Source: SLSG01 sp041690235
GTDB lineage: Bacteria > Bacteroidota > Bacteroidia > Bacteroidales > UBA7960
Length of the DNA stretch: 8,459 nt
Reading direction: 5' to 3'
Assembly: GCA_041690235.1 (NCBI GenBank)
Contig: JAWLHS010000100.1
Coordinates: forward strand, 1 to 8,459
Below are positions 6,483 through 8,459 of this stretch, in pieces. The position numbers were made by a program, and so were the translations under genes. The notes below the pieces were generated by a model that saw only the letters and a program-made list of their open reading frames with translations, made no database searches and was not told the origin of the DNA. Numbering within the stretch: the stretch's first letter is position 1; each line of letters opens with the position of its first letter.

Positions 6483-8459
6483 ATGAAGAGGTTTTTAATT
6501 TTTTGCGGTCTTTTGCTCTTTATGGGGGGGTCCCTGTTCGGGCAAACGGTCCGCGTTACTGGTACAGTAACGGACCAGAGCGATCTGACGCTACCCGGGG
6601 TGACCATCATGGTGAAGGGAACAACCCAGGGGGTGATCACCGACGCCAATGGTCGGTACGAGATCAATGCCGCACCTGATGCGGTGCTGGTTTTTTCTTT
6701 CATAGGGATGAAAACCCTTGAAATGCCAATCCAGGGCCGAAACGTGATCAACGTTTCCCTGGAACCCGAGATTGCCACCCTGCAGGAGATTGTGGTCGTG
6801 GGTTACGGAACACGGCTCAAGTACGAGCTGACCGGTTCCATTTCCTCGGTTCGGTCCGAAGATATTGAATCCCACACCATGCCCAGTTTTGAGACGGCCC
6901 TCCAGGGACGTACGGCAGGGGTGCACGTTCAGGCCGGATCCGGTAAACTCGGCCAGGCGGTACGTACGCGGGTAAGGGGATCCTCCTCCATTACTGCAAG
7001 CAACCAGCCGTTGTATGTGATTGACGGTATTCCCATCGTATCACAAAACCTGGGTACGGCGGGCAATGAGCCCACCAACCCTTTGGCCGACATCAACCCG
7101 GCCGATATTGAATCCATTCAGGTGCTGAAAGATGCCTCGGCTGCTGCCATTTATGGTTCCCGTGCGTCCAACGGGGTCATCCTGGTGACCACCAAGCGCG
7201 GAAGGGAAGGCGCGACCCGTTTCAACGTGTCCACCCAGGTGGGCTGGAGCGAGCCGTCCAATAAAGTGGGCTTTTTGAACCGGGAACAATACCTTGACCT
7301 GTTCAAGAAGGCCTATACAAACACCAACGGTGCACCCGATGCCCCCATGTTCGGCGGATTTTTCCAGGGATGGGAAGATGCCCTTGACTGGGGCCTCGAA
7401 CACTGGCGGGATCCCGACAACCCGGACGATGTAACCAAAGGCCCGGACACCAATTGGGAAGACCAGGCGCTGCGCAATGGCGCCAGCCAGCAGTTCGATA
7501 TTTCGGCTTCCGGTGGTAGCGAAAACACCCAGTTTTTTGCCGCATTGTCGGCCATGGATCAGGTGGGCATTGTGAGTGGCAATTCTTTTGACCGGGTCAG
7601 CGGACGCCTGAACATTGACCAGAAAGCAACCGACAGGTTGTCGTTCGGAATGAACATGAACCTTACCCGTTCCAGGAACTTCCGGGTAGCCAACGACAAT
7701 GCCTTTGCAACCCCCCTTCAGATGGTTGCTTTGCCTTCCCTTCAGCCCACCCACGATCCGGTAACCGGTGAACTGAACCGGCGTACCGTTTATGAAAACG
7801 GCCTGGTCGTTCGCGAATACAACAATTTCGATACAGAGATCTTCCGGAACTTCGGGAATATTTTTGCCAACCTGGAAATTTTACCCGGACTGTCTTTCCG
7901 TTCGGAGGTGGGGATTGACATCCTGAGCCAGAGCGAACAGGAATACCAGGGACGCCTGACCAATGATGGGGGTCCTGATGGCTATGCCTTTGACCGCAGC
8001 GTTTCTTCCAAGGTGTTCAATATGGAGAATTATTTTACCTATAACGCCCTTTTTGCCGACAACTATGACCTGAACCTGGTGGTCGGGTCAAGCGTTCAGC
8101 AAGCCGATTTCGATTTCGCAAGCGCTTCTGGCCGCGGATTTCCGAATGATGAGTTTAAAAGGGTGGCCAGCGCCTCGCGCGACATCAACGCCTCATCAAG
8201 CGGAACGGGATACCGGTATGCTTCGTTCTTCTCCAGGGCCAACCTGAAGTTCTTTGACAGGTACCTGTTGACGATCAGCGGACGTATGGACGGTTCTTCC
8301 AGGTTCGGCTCCGACAACCGTTGGGGTTTCTTCCCGGCAGCTTCTGTTGGCTGGGTGTTGACCAACGAAGAGTTTATGAGCGGGATTCCGGTGATCAGCT
8401 TCCTGAAACCCAGGTTTAGCTGGGGCCTCACAGGAAACTCGGAGATCGACAACTTTGCT
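6483..8459 (+). CDS. SusC/RagA-family TonB-linked outer-membrane protein, 3'-truncated by the window edge
   Basis: This outer-membrane importer gene is open to the last base; 659 codons are visible against a usual family length near 1000. The ATG at 6483 is preceded by an A-rich leader (AACCAAAACAAA) typical of Bacteroidota starts and opens a signal peptide (MKRFLIFCGLLLFMGGSLFG, cleavage probably before Gln21). Residues about 24-95 are the carboxypeptidase-regulatory-like domain (VTGTVTD, LPGVTIMVKGTTQGV, TDANGRYEI). The TonB-box-like QEIVVVGYGT is at 101-110. The plug follows, with ALQGRTAGVHV, SSSITASNQPLYVIDGIPI and IESIQVLKDASAAAIYGSRA, then GVILVTTKRG at 231-240. The barrel region includes DGSSRFGSDNRWGFFPAASV near residue 602. 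There is no STN domain, unlike the upstream receptor. SusC-type proteins normally work with a SusD-type lipoprotein encoded directly downstream, here outside the window. Substrate unknown: glycans and peptides are both handled by this family. Confidence 0.96.
   Translation, partial: MKRFLIFCGLLLFMGGSLFGQTVRVTGTVTDQSDLTLPGVTIMVKGTTQGVITDANGRYEINAAPDAVLVFSFIGMKTLEMPIQGRNVINVSLEPEIATLQEIVVVGYGTRLKYELTGSISSVRSEDIESHTMPSFETALQGRTAGVHVQAGSGKLGQAVRTRVRGSSSITASNQPLYVIDGIPIVSQNLGTAGNEPTNPLADINPADIESIQVLKDASAAAIYGSRASNGVILVTTKRGREGATRFNVSTQVGWSEPSNKVGFLNREQYLDLFKKAYTNTNGAPDAPMFGGFFQGWEDALDWGLEHWRDPDNPDDVTKGPDTNWEDQALRNGASQQFDISASGGSENTQFFAALSAMDQVGIVSGNSFDRVSGRLNIDQKATDRLSFGMNMNLTRSRNFRVANDNAFATPLQMVALPSLQPTHDPVTGELNRRTVYENGLVVREYNNFDTEIFRNFGNIFANLEILPGLSFRSEVGIDILSQSEQEYQGRLTNDGGPDGYAFDRSVSSKVFNMENYFTYNALFADNYDLNLVVGSSVQQADFDFASASGRGFPNDEFKRVASASRDINASSSGTGYRYASFFSRANLKFFDRYLLTISGRMDGSSRFGSDNRWGFFPAASVGWVLTNEEFMSGIPVISFLKPRFSWGLTGNSEIDNFA

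Noticed and set aside
6377..6679. Plus-strand frame of 100 codons starting at GTG 6377
   Set aside because: It overlaps the predicted promoter, the palindrome and then the SusC gene in another frame; the product has no recognisable features.
7041..7754. Minus-strand open frame of 237 codons inside the SusC-like gene
   Set aside because: The opposite strand encodes strongly conserved SusC plug and barrel sequence; the antisense frame has no domain and no start context.

Overview
The window is a stretch of Bacteroidota (Bacteroidetes) chromosome coding almost entirely on the + strand. The evidence for the phylum is two different classes of TonB-dependent outer-membrane receptor with carboxypeptidase-regulatory-like N-terminal extensions, a DUF4249-type lipoprotein, an MG2-domain secreted protein, a TAnnTTTG-type -7 promoter element, and an A-rich leader instead of a Shine-Dalgarno sequence. 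Base composition is moderately GC-rich for the phylum. I cannot assign a genus.

Layout. Positions 2-2542 hold the 3' part of a TonB-dependent receptor gene; its true start lies upstream of the window. Ten bases later comes a DUF4249-type lipoprotein gene (2553-3626). It overlaps by one base (TAATG) a gene for a 623-residue secreted protein (3626-5497) that combines macroglobulin-like MG2, carboxypeptidase-regulatory-like and barrel-less TonB-plug-like regions. That gene overlaps by four bases (ATGA) a gene for a 245-residue secreted protein of unknown function (5494-6231). The tight spacing indicates one polycistronic, translationally coupled cell-envelope operon. Its receptor and surface lipoprotein probably form the uptake or binding pair, and the other two products are exported accessories. 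The substrate cannot be read from the sequence.

A 251-base gap (6232-6482) follows. It contains a strong GC-rich hairpin (candidate terminator or mRNA 3' end), a -7-like promoter element, and a perfect 8-bp inverted repeat with a 5-bp spacer in the presumed 5' leader. Then a SusC/RagA-type receptor gene begins at 6483 and runs off the right edge still open (659 codons seen). A SusD-type partner gene would be expected downstream, outside the window.

No tRNA, rRNA, CRISPR array, insertion sequence or integrase is visible. The minus strand carries only shadow frames. Most of the window is recognisable Bacteroidota envelope and transport biology. The least ordinary items are the MG2/plug-like protein, the uncharacterised fourth gene, and the palindrome in front of the SusC gene.
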